Assembly: GCA_032716605.1 (NCBI GenBank)
Contig: CM064481.1
Coordinates: 15,711,902 to 15,775,901, forward strand
Direction: 5' to 3'
Length of the DNA stretch: 64,000 bases
Source: Paralithodes platypus
Lineage: Eukaryota; Arthropoda; Malacostraca; Decapoda; Lithodidae
Part shown: positions 44,430 to 55,462 of the stretch, piece by piece
How positions within the stretch are numbered: the stretch's first letter is position 1
How the letters are laid out: the number at the start of each line of letters is the position of its first letter
Program-made: the position numbers and the translations under genes
The notes under the pieces: generated by a model
Told to the model about the DNA's origin: nothing
What the model saw: the letters and a program-made list of their open reading frames with translations, nothing else
The model's database searches: none

Positions 44430-45600
44430 CCCTATGAATGTTTTTTTTTTTTTTTTTTTTTTTTTAAAGTCGGGTAGCATATTCGCTACATCTTATATAA
44501 GAATGGATTTAAGTGGGATAGGCTATCATAAATGCCACTGGAGTACTCTCCTCCCTTCTTTTTCCATTCATTGTTCTACATTGAGAATTCGGAGGGACGT
44601 TGGTCTTTAATTTAACCGGAACCTTTTGGTACATCGGATATTTGTTTCTGAAGGAAAACAATGTTCCCCCCCCCCCCCCCACCCCGCCCCCCAGAGTACC
44701 CGGAGTACCCGGAGTACCCGGAGTACGTGGAGGAAACTCGTTCCTTAATTTAACCTGAACCTCTTCGTTCCTGGGTTGTCAGTGTTTACCCTGAGTACCT
44801 GGACTACTTGGAGGAAGCTATCGTTCCTCTTTTTTTTTTTTTTTTTAAATCTGAACCTCTTGGTTCCTGGGTTGTCAGTGTTTACCCTGAGTACCCGGAG
44901 TACTTGGAGGAAGCTCTTGTTCCTTAATTTTAACCTGAACCTCTTGGGTCTTTAGTATGTACCCGGAGTATTTGGAGGAAACTCTTGTTCCTTAATTTAA
45001 CCTGAACTTCTTGGTTCCCTGGTTTGCAGTATTGCTCGGAGTACCCGGAGTACCCCTAGTACCCGGAATACTTGGAGGAAGCCTTGTTCCTTAATTTAAC
45101 CTGAACTTTTGGTTCTTTGGTTTTTTGTATTACTCGGAGTACCCGGAGTATTCGGAGGAAGCTCTCGTTCCTTAATTTAACCTGAACTTTTGGTTCTTTG
45201 GTTTTTTGTATTACTCGGAGTACCCGGAGGAAGCACTCGTTCCTTTTTGTTGGTGTTTTGTGCACCTGGAGGAAAACTTTGTTTCTCCATTTAACCGGAA
45301 CTTCTTTGTGCATCGTTTTTTTTTTTTTTTTTTTTTTTTTCCTTGAAACCATTTAGTACCCGGAGGTCTAAAACCCGGAGACCCGGAGAGAACGGAGGGA
45401 CACAGGAGCCCCGCCGACTCCGACTCGAAGCATGCAATTGTATAGGGTTAGTGGTGCTCTTGCACTAGAGGAAACTTTGTTTTCATGCAAACTCTTTCTT
45501 TTTAAGAAATTAACACATAATTGCGTAGGAATCTGAAGCACTTCATAACATAACACTCGTATAGGAAGAGAACAATTTATTGAGCTCTTATGTAAAATTC
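44430..45600. repeat. Minisatellite array upstream of D2, with poly-T runs
   Basis: A T-run at 44440-44465 comes first. From about 44640 to 45345 there are roughly eight imperfect copies of an 80-95 bp unit containing ttaatttaacctgaac and ggagtacccggagtac. A second T-run ends near 45341. 45345-45600 has no gene. The array stands at the same side of gag as the 52600-53480 array of D1. Confidence 0.75.
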
Positions 45601-46363
45601 AGTAGAGGAAAGCCGAGCTAGTTAGGCCTATTGGCCGCCTCGTGGACACTTGCTCGAGGTGGCGAACAAGCATGGCCTTATAAATAAGTAACTGTTACGA
45701 GCATGTGACATATAAGGGAATCAATAAGTCTAGCTAAGAATTTATCAGCTCGAAGTAATGCTAGAAGTAAGCAAACTATAAAATGTTAGAAGCAAGCAAA
45801 CTATAAAAGCGAAGTGACCTTGAAAATTTAATACAAGTAATATTTCGGGAATAATGTAGGCTACTTTACGACAAAGAAAACTTTGAATTAATAATATCTT
45901 AATAGTTCAACGTGTAGCCTGAGGGCACACGAATAAGGTGAATAATAGCCTACAATAAGTAAATAATTAAATGCAAGCGTTGTATAGGATATAGCCTATT
46001 ATAACAACAATCACTTACTACGACGAATAACACATATTAAGAATGGCGAAGCAGTACCCATATACTTTCGGTGTGGACAGGCGTGGACGGTGGCCCTCTG
46101 AAACATACAGGCGATTACTCAATTCATGTTTGGACCTAACTCAAATAATATATAACAAGGACTCACTAGGAGTGAGAAAGCCAGGCAAACGCCGAGACGC
46201 CCAGAGCAAGGGGGCACACGTCCGACTCACCTGGATCACAACCGTAAAGAGGCAGATAAACACGCTAGGAAATCTGGCATCACGTGCAAGGGAAGCATGA
46301 CAACAGCACAGCTGGAGGGCTGAGGCACCGGGAGGTTTGAAATGATAGATTCTTCTTTAAACA
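45601..46363. other. Unassigned stretch with a possible small ORF
   Basis: AT-rich and without recognisable mobile-element sequence. It includes a plus-strand 85-codon frame at 46043-46300 (MAKQYPYTFGVDRRGRW start, basic and Arg-rich) whose context is otherwise non-coding. No database relative is known to me, so I give it low weight. Confidence 0.3.
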
Positions 46364-46563
46364 AATTATTTCTAGTGGTATTCATTTTCAATGACGAGCC
46401 CTTGGTAAGATTTAATGGGTATTAACCAAGGATTGTTTATTATGCATATATATGCAACGGTTGTGATAAGAACTCCGGGGAATCCCGAACGGGTCCCGGA
46501 ATCTCAGCCTATATATAGTATAGGCTCTTCGTCATTGACGAAGGAACCAATACTAAATAATGG
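46364..46563. repeat. Imperfect palindrome of DIRS-like termini downstream of D1
   Basis: The left arm attatttctagtggtattc..caatgacgag and the inverse right arm (cgtcattgacgaaggaacca at 46530-46549, then atactaaataat) are related to the DIRS ends at 8121 and 54796. It sits directly after the recombinase, where DIRS elements carry a terminal repeat and an internal complementary region. Confidence 0.55.
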
Positions 46564-46569
46564 TAGTGG

Positions 46570-47280
46570 CCCATTTGCATACATTGTGAGCTTTTGCAAT
46601 CACCTGAGGTTCAGCTTCCTTAATTACATCTACAATTTCCTAACCTTGTTGAACCATCTGGAGAAACCCACAAATGTTCTTTATTTCTAGGAATAACAGA
46701 CTTAAAGTAGGTATATAATGCCTTAACAGGACATAGGGCATGGTGCACCTTTCCTCTTTTCAAGGCAGGAATAGAGAAAGATGTAAAAATATGTTCCTGG
46801 TGTTCATTTGTTGCGATGAAATCTGGTGCAGGGGCAATATGTACAGTCATTATTAGGGTCAAAACGTAGACAGTTTGGAGACCTTGCCATGGCTGCTAAT
46901 TCTGAGACCCTATGGTCAGTAGCTAGGGCCATCAGAAAAACACACTTCTTAAGTTTCTTGTCTATATTTGGTTTCACGGAATAAGACCTAGACTGTAATA
47001 AAGTTAGGACCTTCGAGATTGACCATTGAGGAAGCAATTGACGATTTGGGGCTCTGAGTTTAAAACAAGCTTTCATAAAACCCTGTTCGTCTTTCTGGGG
47101 TAAAGATAACCCAGTGAGTGTAAAGAAGGGTTCCTTTATTGCTGATAAGTGGTTTCTAAGTGTGTTAACTGCCAGTTTTTTAACATCAAACAAGTAATTT
47201 AGGTGCTTCAACAACAAAGCAACCGATGGAGTCTGCTGGTTTGACTCTACAATCCAAGTTGTGAATTGCTTCCAGTGTGA
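46570..47280 (-). pseudogene. DIRS-type tyrosine recombinase (D1), degenerate
   Basis: The minus-strand frame runs TLRNHLSAIKEPFF, then LMALATDHRVSELA, which carries the first catalytic Arg box of tyrosine recombinases. A frame change follows near 46830, then ALKRGKVHHALCPVKAL and a decayed C-terminal part. The HxxR box is readable as AHNVCKWA near 46570-46600, with Cys in place of the second catalytic Arg. The recombinase would integrate circular DNA without making a target duplication. It is non-functional here. Confidence 0.75.
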
Positions 47281-47870
47281 ACTATACTGTCTTTAAAGTG
47301 GAAGCTGTGTACTGATTTGTGAGCTTGTCAGTGACTTCCTTGTCGTAGGACGGTAGCCACTTGGATTTGAGAATGTCCACATAGCAAAATTGAGCGAGGT
47401 CTGCAGGTTTCCAATTTCTTCCAAGTGGAAGTGGGTCAGGGGGAGTTGCAGAGGTTTGTTGCACCACTGAGTAAGATGCGTGTACCACACGTCCTGTGTA
47501 GGCCACATTGGAGCAACCAGGGTTACTTGACCCTGGAACGACCTGAGGTGATGGATGATTCTGCACATCAGTGAGGTATCTGGTGGGGGAGAGAGATAAA
47601 TCGATGTCCACCTGTTCCAATCCACTGTGAAGGCATCCGGGCCCCCTTCTCGTGTTATGTGATCCCGAGATATGTAAGACTGGAGCTTCGTTGATTGAAG
47701 AGATGCGAACAGATCGATTTGAGGTGAAAATGGCAGAACTAAGTGGTTGAATGCTTCTTGTTTGAGAGCCCATTCCACTGAGGTACTCTTTCCCCTGGAC
47801 AGAGCATCCGCCCACAGATTGGAGACCCCTGGTAGATATGTTGCATGGATTATTATGGAATGTTTTTGGG
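47281..47870 (-). pseudogene. DIRS-type RNase H C-terminal / methyltransferase-like region (D1)
   Basis: The frame at 47293-47778 shows PQIDLFASLQSTKLQSYISR, DAFTVDWNRWTSIYLSPPP and LVAPMWPTQDVWYTHL. DIRS polyproteins have this segment between RNase H and recombinase. The ORF is closed by frameshifts on both sides. Confidence 0.7.
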
Positions 47871-48420
47871 CTAGAAAGAATATTTTTTTCCTAGAGATCC
47901 TGGAGAACCCTGGACCAGGAGGAGCCCTGTTTCTTCAAGCAAATCACAGAGGCCATGTTGTCCATCCGGAATGCAATTGACCTGGAGGTCAATGACATTG
48001 CATGATCTCTGAGAAAAAATAGAGGAACTGCTAGCTCTTGGGCATTGATGTGACACTGATTTAATGTGGTCCATTTTCCGTGGTTCTGATGACCTTCCGT
48101 TGACTGATAGCCCCATCCTATCAGACTCGAGGCATCTGTGTCTACCCATAGGGTGGGAGGTGGATCTGACCAATGTGTCACTGATTCCCGTACCTGAGAT
48201 TTTGCCCAAAACGACAGGAGATGTAGGATTCTCTTTGGGATGACGAGAGGGCAATTGTGAGGTGTTAGGGGGAAAGTTTTGTTGCCTAGCCAGATTAGTC
48301 TCTTCAACCTGAGGCGGCCTAGGGGCACTGTAATTTGGACCCAATTTAACGAGCCTATCAGAGATTCCCAAAGTTTCCTGGTTATTGTCTTGGCATGCAA
48401 TACTCTGAACAGTTTTACTT
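47871..48420 (-). pseudogene. DIRS-type RNase H (D1)
   Basis: Frame 47891-48400 has LWVDTDASSLIGWG (first Asp), INAQELAV (Glu) and FRMDNMASVICL (second Asp). These are the catalytic residues. It is offset by one frame from the RT domain upstream. Confidence 0.75.
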
Positions 48421-49600
48421 GCAGACGTTTGGCATTGGTTGGACTCTGTTTTATAGTCTGGAGTTGTGTATCCCAGATTAATCCTACCCATTCTGCTGAT
48501 ATGTGTAGGAGTGAGATTTGATTTCTCTAAACTCACTCTGAAGCCCAACTTTATTACATGTTGTATGACTCTCAAGGTTTGTTCTTGGCAATGGAGTGGA
48601 GAAGACCCGAGAATCATCCAATCGTCTAGGTAAAACAGTATTTTCACTCCGTCTTCAAGTAGAGGAAGAAGTGCTTGTTTCACTATCTTGGTGAAAATTC
48701 TGGGAGTTATGTTCAAGCCGAAAGGCATTCTCGTGAACATTACTGCTTTGTTTCTGAATGGGACAGCTAGGAACTTTTGATACCTCTTTGCTATTGGGAT
48801 GTGCCAGTAGGCGTCTTTGAGGTCTAGAGTAATTATCCAGACCTTTGGTTGTAGAACTAGCCTTACTTGGGAAATAGTTAACATTCTGAACTTCATATTG
48901 TGAATTGATTTGTTGAGGAGGGACATGTCTATCACAGGTCTTAGTTGTAGGCTGTCCCTTTTTGGTACTAGAAACATGCGGGATAGAAAAACTGGCATGC
49001 CTTCTGGTACGTGAGTCACAACATTGTCTGTCAACATTTGGTTTATTACTGTTTCTAGTTCTGGAGATAGTTGTACCTTGTTGGACTGAGCTCTGAGGTG
49101 GGGTCTTACCAACCAGTGCCATGTAAGCCCTTCTTTACTACCCTCTTTGCCCAAGATCTCTGAGGCCAATGACGAAAATTTTCCCTGAACTGGCCTGTCG
49201 GATGCAGGGTTAGTTCTCTGTTGATGGCCTCTCGAAAATCTAGGTTTTTGCACCTTGGGCAGGTTGGTGAGTGTTGGAGCAATGATGGTGACCATGTGGT
49301 CTCTGGTGTTTGGGCGCATGTTGTCGTGTCTGTTGGGGTCTCTGCTGTGACCCATAGTTCTGTTGCTTGTGCGGAGGTCGTGTGTAGGATGATGGTTGAG
49401 ACCTTGGTGCACCTCGACCTCTGGGCTGGTAGTGTCCCCTGTATCCTCTACTGTTTGACGAGTTACCCCTTTATGCCTGAAATGTATGTGGGGTAAAATT
49501 TTGAGAGGGGAATTGGGCTCTACCTCTTCCACGCTGTGATTGAGAATGAGAGTGGAACTTACTAGGGTGTTTCTTCTTGTATGCAAGAGACTGTCTAGAC
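48421..49600 (-). pseudogene. DIRS-type reverse transcriptase (D1)
   Basis: Frame from about 49586 down to 48420. SRMFLVPKRDSLQLRPVIDM, ITLDLKDAYWHIPIAK, RMPFGLNITPRIFTK and ILFYLDDWMILGSS, whose YLDD is the active site, give the DIRS order and style of RT. The upstream part (49140-49580) is His/Asn/Thr-rich linker. It copies element RNA in a particle and would feed the recombinase with circular DNA. Confidence 0.85.
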
Positions 49601-50491
49601 GCAGCCATCTCAGGTCTTAGCAACAGAGCATGGACCTCATTCCAGGTCGTTTGGGGAATCAATCTGCATGTGAATAGAGGTGAAAGGCAAACTCGAGTAG
49701 CAATCTCTTTGGGCATATTCTTGGACAAGTAGATACATAGATCCTGTCTAGCTCTTGCTGCCTCAAAAATAGCAATCTTGGCATCCCCAGTTGTCATCAG
49801 AGAGTTAACAAGTGAGGCTCTTCTGATAGAATGAAGTGCAGCCCTGGAGTTTTGATCAGGGATAGAATCTGCTACTTCCCACATGGCTTGTGCGAGTTTT
49901 TGCTGTGTGATAACATTTGCCAGCAATCTATGGGCTCTTTGCCGCAGCCTAAAGTCCTTGTCAATCAGTGCAGGGGTAGGTGTAGTGATCATGGTGTCAT
50001 TAGTTGGTTTACACACTATTTTGGGGGCTCTGAGATATTCCAAGAACTCCTGGGGAATAGAGTCGGATTTGTAAACATACATAGTGGCAAATTGGTGATC
50101 CTCCTGTGGGAGTTTCTGGGGGGCAGTATCGCCACTGGACAAAGCAATTTTTTGTTTGCTTCAGACACCCATTCACACCATGGCCCAGAGTTGAAACCTC
50201 TAGCATAGGAATTTTTGTCTTAAACATTTTTGTGGAGCAACCTACGGATTTTGAGAGATTAGAGAGAGATTTAATGGCATTATGTCCATCCGCCTTATTC
50301 AAATCAGACCATGGTTTGAAGCGCTTACCCGAAGGCACCGCTGGTGTCTGTGTGTAAGTAAAATACTTAGCATCCAACAGAGATGGAAAGGGTTTTAAGA
50401 TTACGTCCAGTACTTGGCCTTGTGCATCTTTTGCACGTAGATGCCTAAGCTCGTCCATTTCAATAATCCACGCATTTGGGACTGGAACCAA
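49471..50491 (-). pseudogene. DIRS-type gag C-terminal core (D1)
   Basis: Two frames, 50009-50491 and 49471-50142, share the LRAKDAQGQ, GKRFKPWSDL and DGHNAIKSL core with D2. They continue AQAMWEVADSIPDQNSR and AARARQDLCIYLSKNMP, beyond the point where D2 is cut. The end is Ser/His/Gln-rich. One frameshift near 50130 separates the halves. Confidence 0.7.
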
Positions 50492-50584
50492 ATCTGGATG
50501 GCCTGTGTCAGCATTGGCAGGTGTTCTTACTGGTAATTGTTTCCAGTATCGGGATTCACCATAGTAGAGGGAGAGGTTTCTTGA

Positions 50585-52018
50585 TCAATTCAGGTTCCTG
50601 CTCAATGGGTGGGGGATGAATATGTGATAGAAAAAGTTATTGGGGATACCAGCAGTTTGAAAACTAGTCTGAGTGGAGGTTGTAGGAGTGGTTGATTTTT
50701 CATGAGTAGGTTGTTTGGGCTGGACAGGTATCTGAGCTAGTGGAACTGCGTCTGGTATGGCAGGTTGTAACATGGATGGGGCAAGAGACCTACCTTGGAG
50801 ATCTAGGATAGCCTTATCTAAAGATACAAATTTCTGTTCAAATTTGCCTACCAACTCATCGTTCATAGATTTAAGAAATACCTGAAGTTCACCAAATGAG
50901 TCACCAGGAGGGATCTGCTTAGGGACTACATCAGATTGATGAGCCTCTTCTTCACTTTGATCTAATGAAGAAGCCTGAGATTCATTGTCAGTCCAAGCCT
51001 CCTCAATATGGTTACTGGTATCCAATTCAATACACTCTACAATATCATTGTTTATGTCCCAAGGTTCTGGGGTATCCTTAGGAAGTACTGTTTCATGTTT
51101 TGCCCCAACAGTACTGTACCCAAAAATGTCTGGAGCTGCCAGAGAGGGATTTAAACGAACCGGTAAGTCCGAAGAAGGCTGAATAGGTGAGTAGTCTCTG
51201 GGATTATGTACTTCAGCTTCAATATTCATTTGAATCAGTTGAGGGTGAATTAAAGTGGGAGAGGCAAGCAGCGGGGTTGATTCAAATTGCTGTTCAATAG
51301 TATCTGCTAACTGTACTAGGGAGAAAGGAGGGGGACTGCCATCCTCAGGATTTGGATCCGTCAAGGAGGTAGCTGAGACAGGTAATTTATGTTTAGCTGT
51401 AACAGGGCTAGCAGAGTGACTAGCCACCTTAGCACATGTCAGAGGACTGGGGGACTTGGAAGGTGGCTTTTTAGTTTGGGATTTGCTTGCTTTCTTCTGT
51501 CTTTTACTGGAAGACTCTGAGCTGATTGAACTCTGTCTTTTCCTGTCAGATCCAGAAATTTTCTTGTCAGAAGGTGGGGAAAAACTAGGAGTTTTAGGTA
51601 AGGGTATTTCTAAAAAGCTTACATAATTTACATCTGTCATACCTGGTGATTTTGTCAGGGTTCCTGAAATGTAAGATTCTAGTAAACCCCACACAGCTAA
51701 TAACACTTGTTTGCATGTGACCGAGGATAGAAATGTTCCTGGGTCATGGTACCTAGATACATAATAGCTGCACCTCTCACACACTTTAGGGTTCCACATA
51801 GCACTAGTCCTATTGACACACTTTGCGTGAGAGGCGCAGAGTTTATGAGCTGTGAGGGCTAATGTGGTACAACTCTTGCGTGAGCAAACGTTAATGTCCA
51901 CGGGCATGTCGATTTCGTGAAGTGTTATGCTGTTCATCTTGGCTGATGTGGTACCCGGGGAGGGAAACCCAATGAAGGAGTTCTGGTCTTCCAGGTTGAG
52001 GACTCCTCCTGAGAACAC
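50585..52018 (-). CDS. DIRS-type gag N-terminal protein (D1)
   Basis: 477 codons. Residues about 42-92 hold the same Cys/His cluster as D2 (CSRKSCTTL, HKLCASHAKCVN, PKVCERCSYYV, RYHDPG). A lysine/serine-rich basic stretch (about residues 150-210, DRKRQSSISSESSSKRQKK) looks like an RNA-binding or nuclear-import region. The following half is acidic and Pro-rich. The frame stops just before the core at 50491, probably through a frameshift. Product unknown outside DIRS-type elements; function inferred. Confidence 0.65.
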   Translation of the reverse strand: MFSGGVLNLEDQNSFIGFPSPGTTSAKMNSITLHEIDMPVDINVCSRKSCTTLALTAHKLCASHAKCVNRTSAMWNPKVCERCSYYVSRYHDPGTFLSSVTCKQVLLAVWGLLESYISGTLTKSPGMTDVNYVSFLEIPLPKTPSFSPPSDKKISGSDRKRQSSISSESSSKRQKKASKSQTKKPPSKSPSPLTCAKVASHSASPVTAKHKLPVSATSLTDPNPEDGSPPPFSLVQLADTIEQQFESTPLLASPTLIHPQLIQMNIEAEVHNPRDYSPIQPSSDLPVRLNPSLAAPDIFGYSTVGAKHETVLPKDTPEPWDINNDIVECIELDTSNHIEEAWTDNESQASSLDQSEEEAHQSDVVPKQIPPGDSFGELQVFLKSMNDELVGKFEQKFVSLDKAILDLQGRSLAPSMLQPAIPDAVPLAQIPVQPKQPTHEKSTTPTTSTQTSFQTAGIPNNFFYHIFIPHPLSRNLN

Positions 52019-52600
52019 CCCTTATAATTCTTCTCCAGGTGCATACGGACCCTGAAGAACAGGAAGATAAGAAACAATGGGGTTCTTTTAGAAAGGGAAA
52101 GAAAAACTTTTACTTGTTCCCTGGAAATTAATCAAATAACTAATTAATGAGATTACACTTAGCCGGTGAACCGGAAACGTCTAGCGTTTTGACAAGTGAA
52201 CTCACCTTAAGGATATCGGTTCTTTTAGCCGAGTGAAGGGAGCAACAGGTGAGAGGGTGGCCAGGTTTACCACAGCCTTGACTCTGGAATATTGTTCAGC
52301 TGCTGCTGTGGTTGTCACTTGGCCGGAAGAGATCATACTAGTGGTTGTCCAGATTCTTCTCTGGTAAACGCAGCACCTCACCTGAGCCTGTGAATCATAC
52401 CAAGGAGCCAATGTTGCATAGTGAGATGGAAATAATACTTATTAGGCCTACTTAACTTGGGTAAAGTGGGATCTAGCCTTGTATTGTTTACTTTAAATAC
52501 ACTAACTTGATAGAAGTATTATTTATGCTCTCGTATCTATCGTAAGTCTGATAGTAGTGTTAATTATTGGTACCTGGGCCTGTCTCTAATATGTTATGAT
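52019..52600. other. D1 gag leader, no gene seen
   Basis: Non-coding stretch between gag and the tandem array. Short frames here lack family resemblance. It is plausible as 5' untranslated sequence. Confidence 0.5.
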
Positions 52601-53480
52601 ATCCTTATTATGGTATGACCAAGCCTAGAGTACCCGGCAATAATTTCTATTTGGGTAAATGGCTTCCTGGCTGCCAGTGGGCTTGTTTATACTTGTTATG
52701 GCACCTGGGGATATTGGTACCCGGGTTTGTCATCGTCTTAACAGCCGCCAGAGTGACCGGCCATAGCCTATTTGTACCCGGGGTTGTCGTTATATTTGTT
52801 TTGGTATTATGATACCACCCGGGAGTATTGGTACCCAGGTTTGTCATCTTCTAGAGTAACCGGCAATAGCCTACTTGTACCCGGGGCTGTCTTTATATTT
52901 GTTTTTGGCATTATGATACCACCCGGGAATATTGGTACCCGGGTCTGTCATCGTCTTACAGCCTCCAGAGTAACCGGCTATAGCCTACTTGATATCACCC
53001 GGGAATGTTGGTACCCGGGTCTGTCATCATCCAGGGTAACCGGCAAGTCTATTTGTACCCGTGACTGACTTTATATTTGTTTTGGTATTATGATACCAAC
53101 CCGGGAATATTGGTACCCGGGTTTGTCATCGTCTTAACAGCTTCCAGAGTAACCGGCTATGGCCTACTCGTATCCGGGGCTGTTCTTATATTTATTATGG
53201 TAATATAGTATCGCCCGGGAATATTGGTACCCGGGCCTGTTATAGTCTTTAACAGCTGCCAGAGTACCCGGCAATAGCCTGCTGGTACCCGGGCTTTTCT
53301 TTATATTTGTTATGGATTATAATACCACCCGGGAATATTGGTACCCGGGTCTGTCATAGTCTTAACAGTCTCCCGGGTAACCGGCTATGGCCTACTTGTA
53401 CTCGGGACTGTCTATATACTTGTTCTGGTATTATAATATCCCCTGCCATTAATGGTACCCGGGTCTGTCTTTAACCTTCA
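52600..53480. repeat. Minisatellite array upstream of D1
   Basis: About eight imperfect units of 75-120 bp share gggaatattggtacccggg, tctgtcat and gagtaaccggctatag. The unit is unlike that of the other array in sequence but similar in being built from GGTACCCGGG-like palindromes. Confidence 0.75.
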
Positions 53481-54480
53481 GTACTAGTACCCGGGCCTTG
53501 GTACCAGGGCCTTGTTGAGATAAGGTCTAGGGTTCCCGGGGATTTGAGAATTCTCAACAACGCCATATTCTTTGCACTCGTAAGGGTAGGCCTACTACGG
53601 CCACGAGTGTTATTTGGCGATCCTTTATGTATCTTTGTACATGTTTTTTTAATTCTTATATCTTTGTAAGTCAGTGAGATATATACAATCAAGATATTAT
53701 TTCGAGTACTCCGGCCACTGGTTGTAGGCCTATTTGGTACCATTGGAAATAAATAAATACGAGTGCCTAAATAAGTAGCAAAATAGGCTACTATTAAAAT
53801 TTTGTTATTGAATTTAACATCACAATATAATGCCATCAGCTATAAATATTAGATGGCAATCACTGAAAATAATGCCATATAACTGTCTTGAAGGCAAAAA
53901 TGTATGATAAGGCACTCTTGATTGATTAATGTAAAGCATTACGAATTCCATCATCACATAGAAAACTTTGATGGTAAATACTGAAGGTATTGCAGTTGAT
54001 ATGATATGAACCATTTATTCCCTACAATGTGTATTTGAGATAAATTAATGAATAACTTAGCATTGATTGGATATGAAAAGTAACCCCTGGCCACCGCACA
54101 ACCTTGGGGAGTACAAGCAAAGAATTAAAGTTCTATGAATTTGACACTAACGTAGAACTCAACACTTGAGGAAATAAATATCAAGCTACAACGATAATAC
54201 ACACTTTCACAGAAAAAAAAGACACTGCAGCTAATGAGCCAAAGCTCGTATTATAAAAAAACACTTAGATAAAGCGAAGTGGCGTCCTTAATACACGATC
54301 GTCGACCAGCACAGAAACTAAGTCCTTGTTTATTCAGGTTACAAGGGAATAATTAAAATAAATACATTCCTAAACACATATACAACTTAATATGCAAATA
54401 AACTCACTATGGACTAAAAACTGATGCAGTTAAGAGGGGCTATGTAAACTGAATAGGGGAGCAAGGAATATGCGTCCTTT
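53481..54480. other. Unassigned AT-rich stretch in D1 5' region
   Basis: No domain or repeat that I recognise beyond dispersed tracts. Probably part of the DIRS leader or an older insertion. Confidence 0.4.
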
Positions 54481-54797
54481 CTTGATGGACGACGGTCGAG
54501 AGAGGACGCACCTGGGTAGGTAGGGGTAGGAGGCATATATGTCATGGGAAACAGAAGAAGATCGGAATGCGCTTAGGCGCGGTGTTCAAACTGTGTTCAT
54601 TTTTTTCTTTTTGATTTTCTACTTTTCAGTGGCTCCGTCTCAATGACGTACCTTAGGAATGATTAAGGGGTACCCCCTAAGATGATCTTGGTTCTCGACC
54701 GTCGTGATCGAGGTTAACCCAGGCTCTGAGGAGCCCAGAACGAGGCCATATTATCATACGCTCTTACGTCATTGACGTAAGGAGCCACCAATAAATT
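54480..54797. mobile_element. DIRS-like right terminus
   Basis: Matches 7665-8050 in inverse orientation, including ctcaatgacgtaccttagga and the hairpin-rich segment. It ends cgtaaggagccaccaataaa, the exact inverse of the left terminus at 8121. PLE sequence follows at once. Confidence 0.65.
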
Positions 54798-55462
54798 TAG
54801 TTCTAGGCTATTATGTAGTAGATTACTAAGTTTCTAGTTCTAAGTTCTAGGCTATTATGTAGTAGATTACTAAGTTTCAGTTAAACGTAGAAATCTCATA
54901 TTTTAGGCAGGAACTTTGTCTGTGTACTGTACTTTGATTTGATTTCACTGCTGTATTTTTAATTTTGTTTCACTTAAATAGCTATGTTGTGTCTCCTTTT
55001 ACAAATTAAATAGTTTCATAGAGTATATAATTATATTACTTCCGATCATAATTAAAAAATGAACCAGTTTAATATTCTTATGTGTCATCGAATCTAAATG
55101 GATAGTTAATTGAGTGACTGTACCTTGTTCCCGAACGCTTATTTCCCACTAAGCTAAATACTGTCATGACATTTCGCATTATTTTATCTTATTGTATAGT
55201 TCTGTCTGATCTAGATAGTTTTGTTCTTTTAATTATGTTAGCTTTCATTATTTGTAAGTTATTCAATTTTCTTGCTGTTGCAATTTTATATATTCAATAT
55301 TTTTACGTATGTTTTATTTTTCACAGAAAATACTGATGATGGCATAATAAAATGTTGAAACGTCTATAAAGGAAAAATTATGAAAATAAAGATGATTTTT
55401 ATTACGACTCTGGTGATTCTCTTCCTACTCAAACTGCGATTCCCTAGGAACACCCCTGTTTC
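54797..55462 (+). mobile_element. Penelope-like element, plus-arm remainder
   Basis: Inverse of 5110-5700, plus about 30 bases (actcaaactgcgattcccta) before the target duplication. A 40-bp segment is tandemly duplicated at 54802-54841 and 54846-54886. Near 55333 a ctgatgatggcat..gttgaaacgtc segment recalls PLE ribozyme sequence but does not fold properly. No gene. Confidence 0.75.

Noticed and set aside
55325..55375. Hammerhead ribozyme in the PLE end (ctgatgatggcat..gttgaaacgtc, also inverse at 5158-5210)
   Set aside because: CTGATGA and GAAA boxes are present, and such ribozymes are known from Penelope-like elements. Stem II would begin with mismatches and I cannot form stems I and III, so the core does not close.
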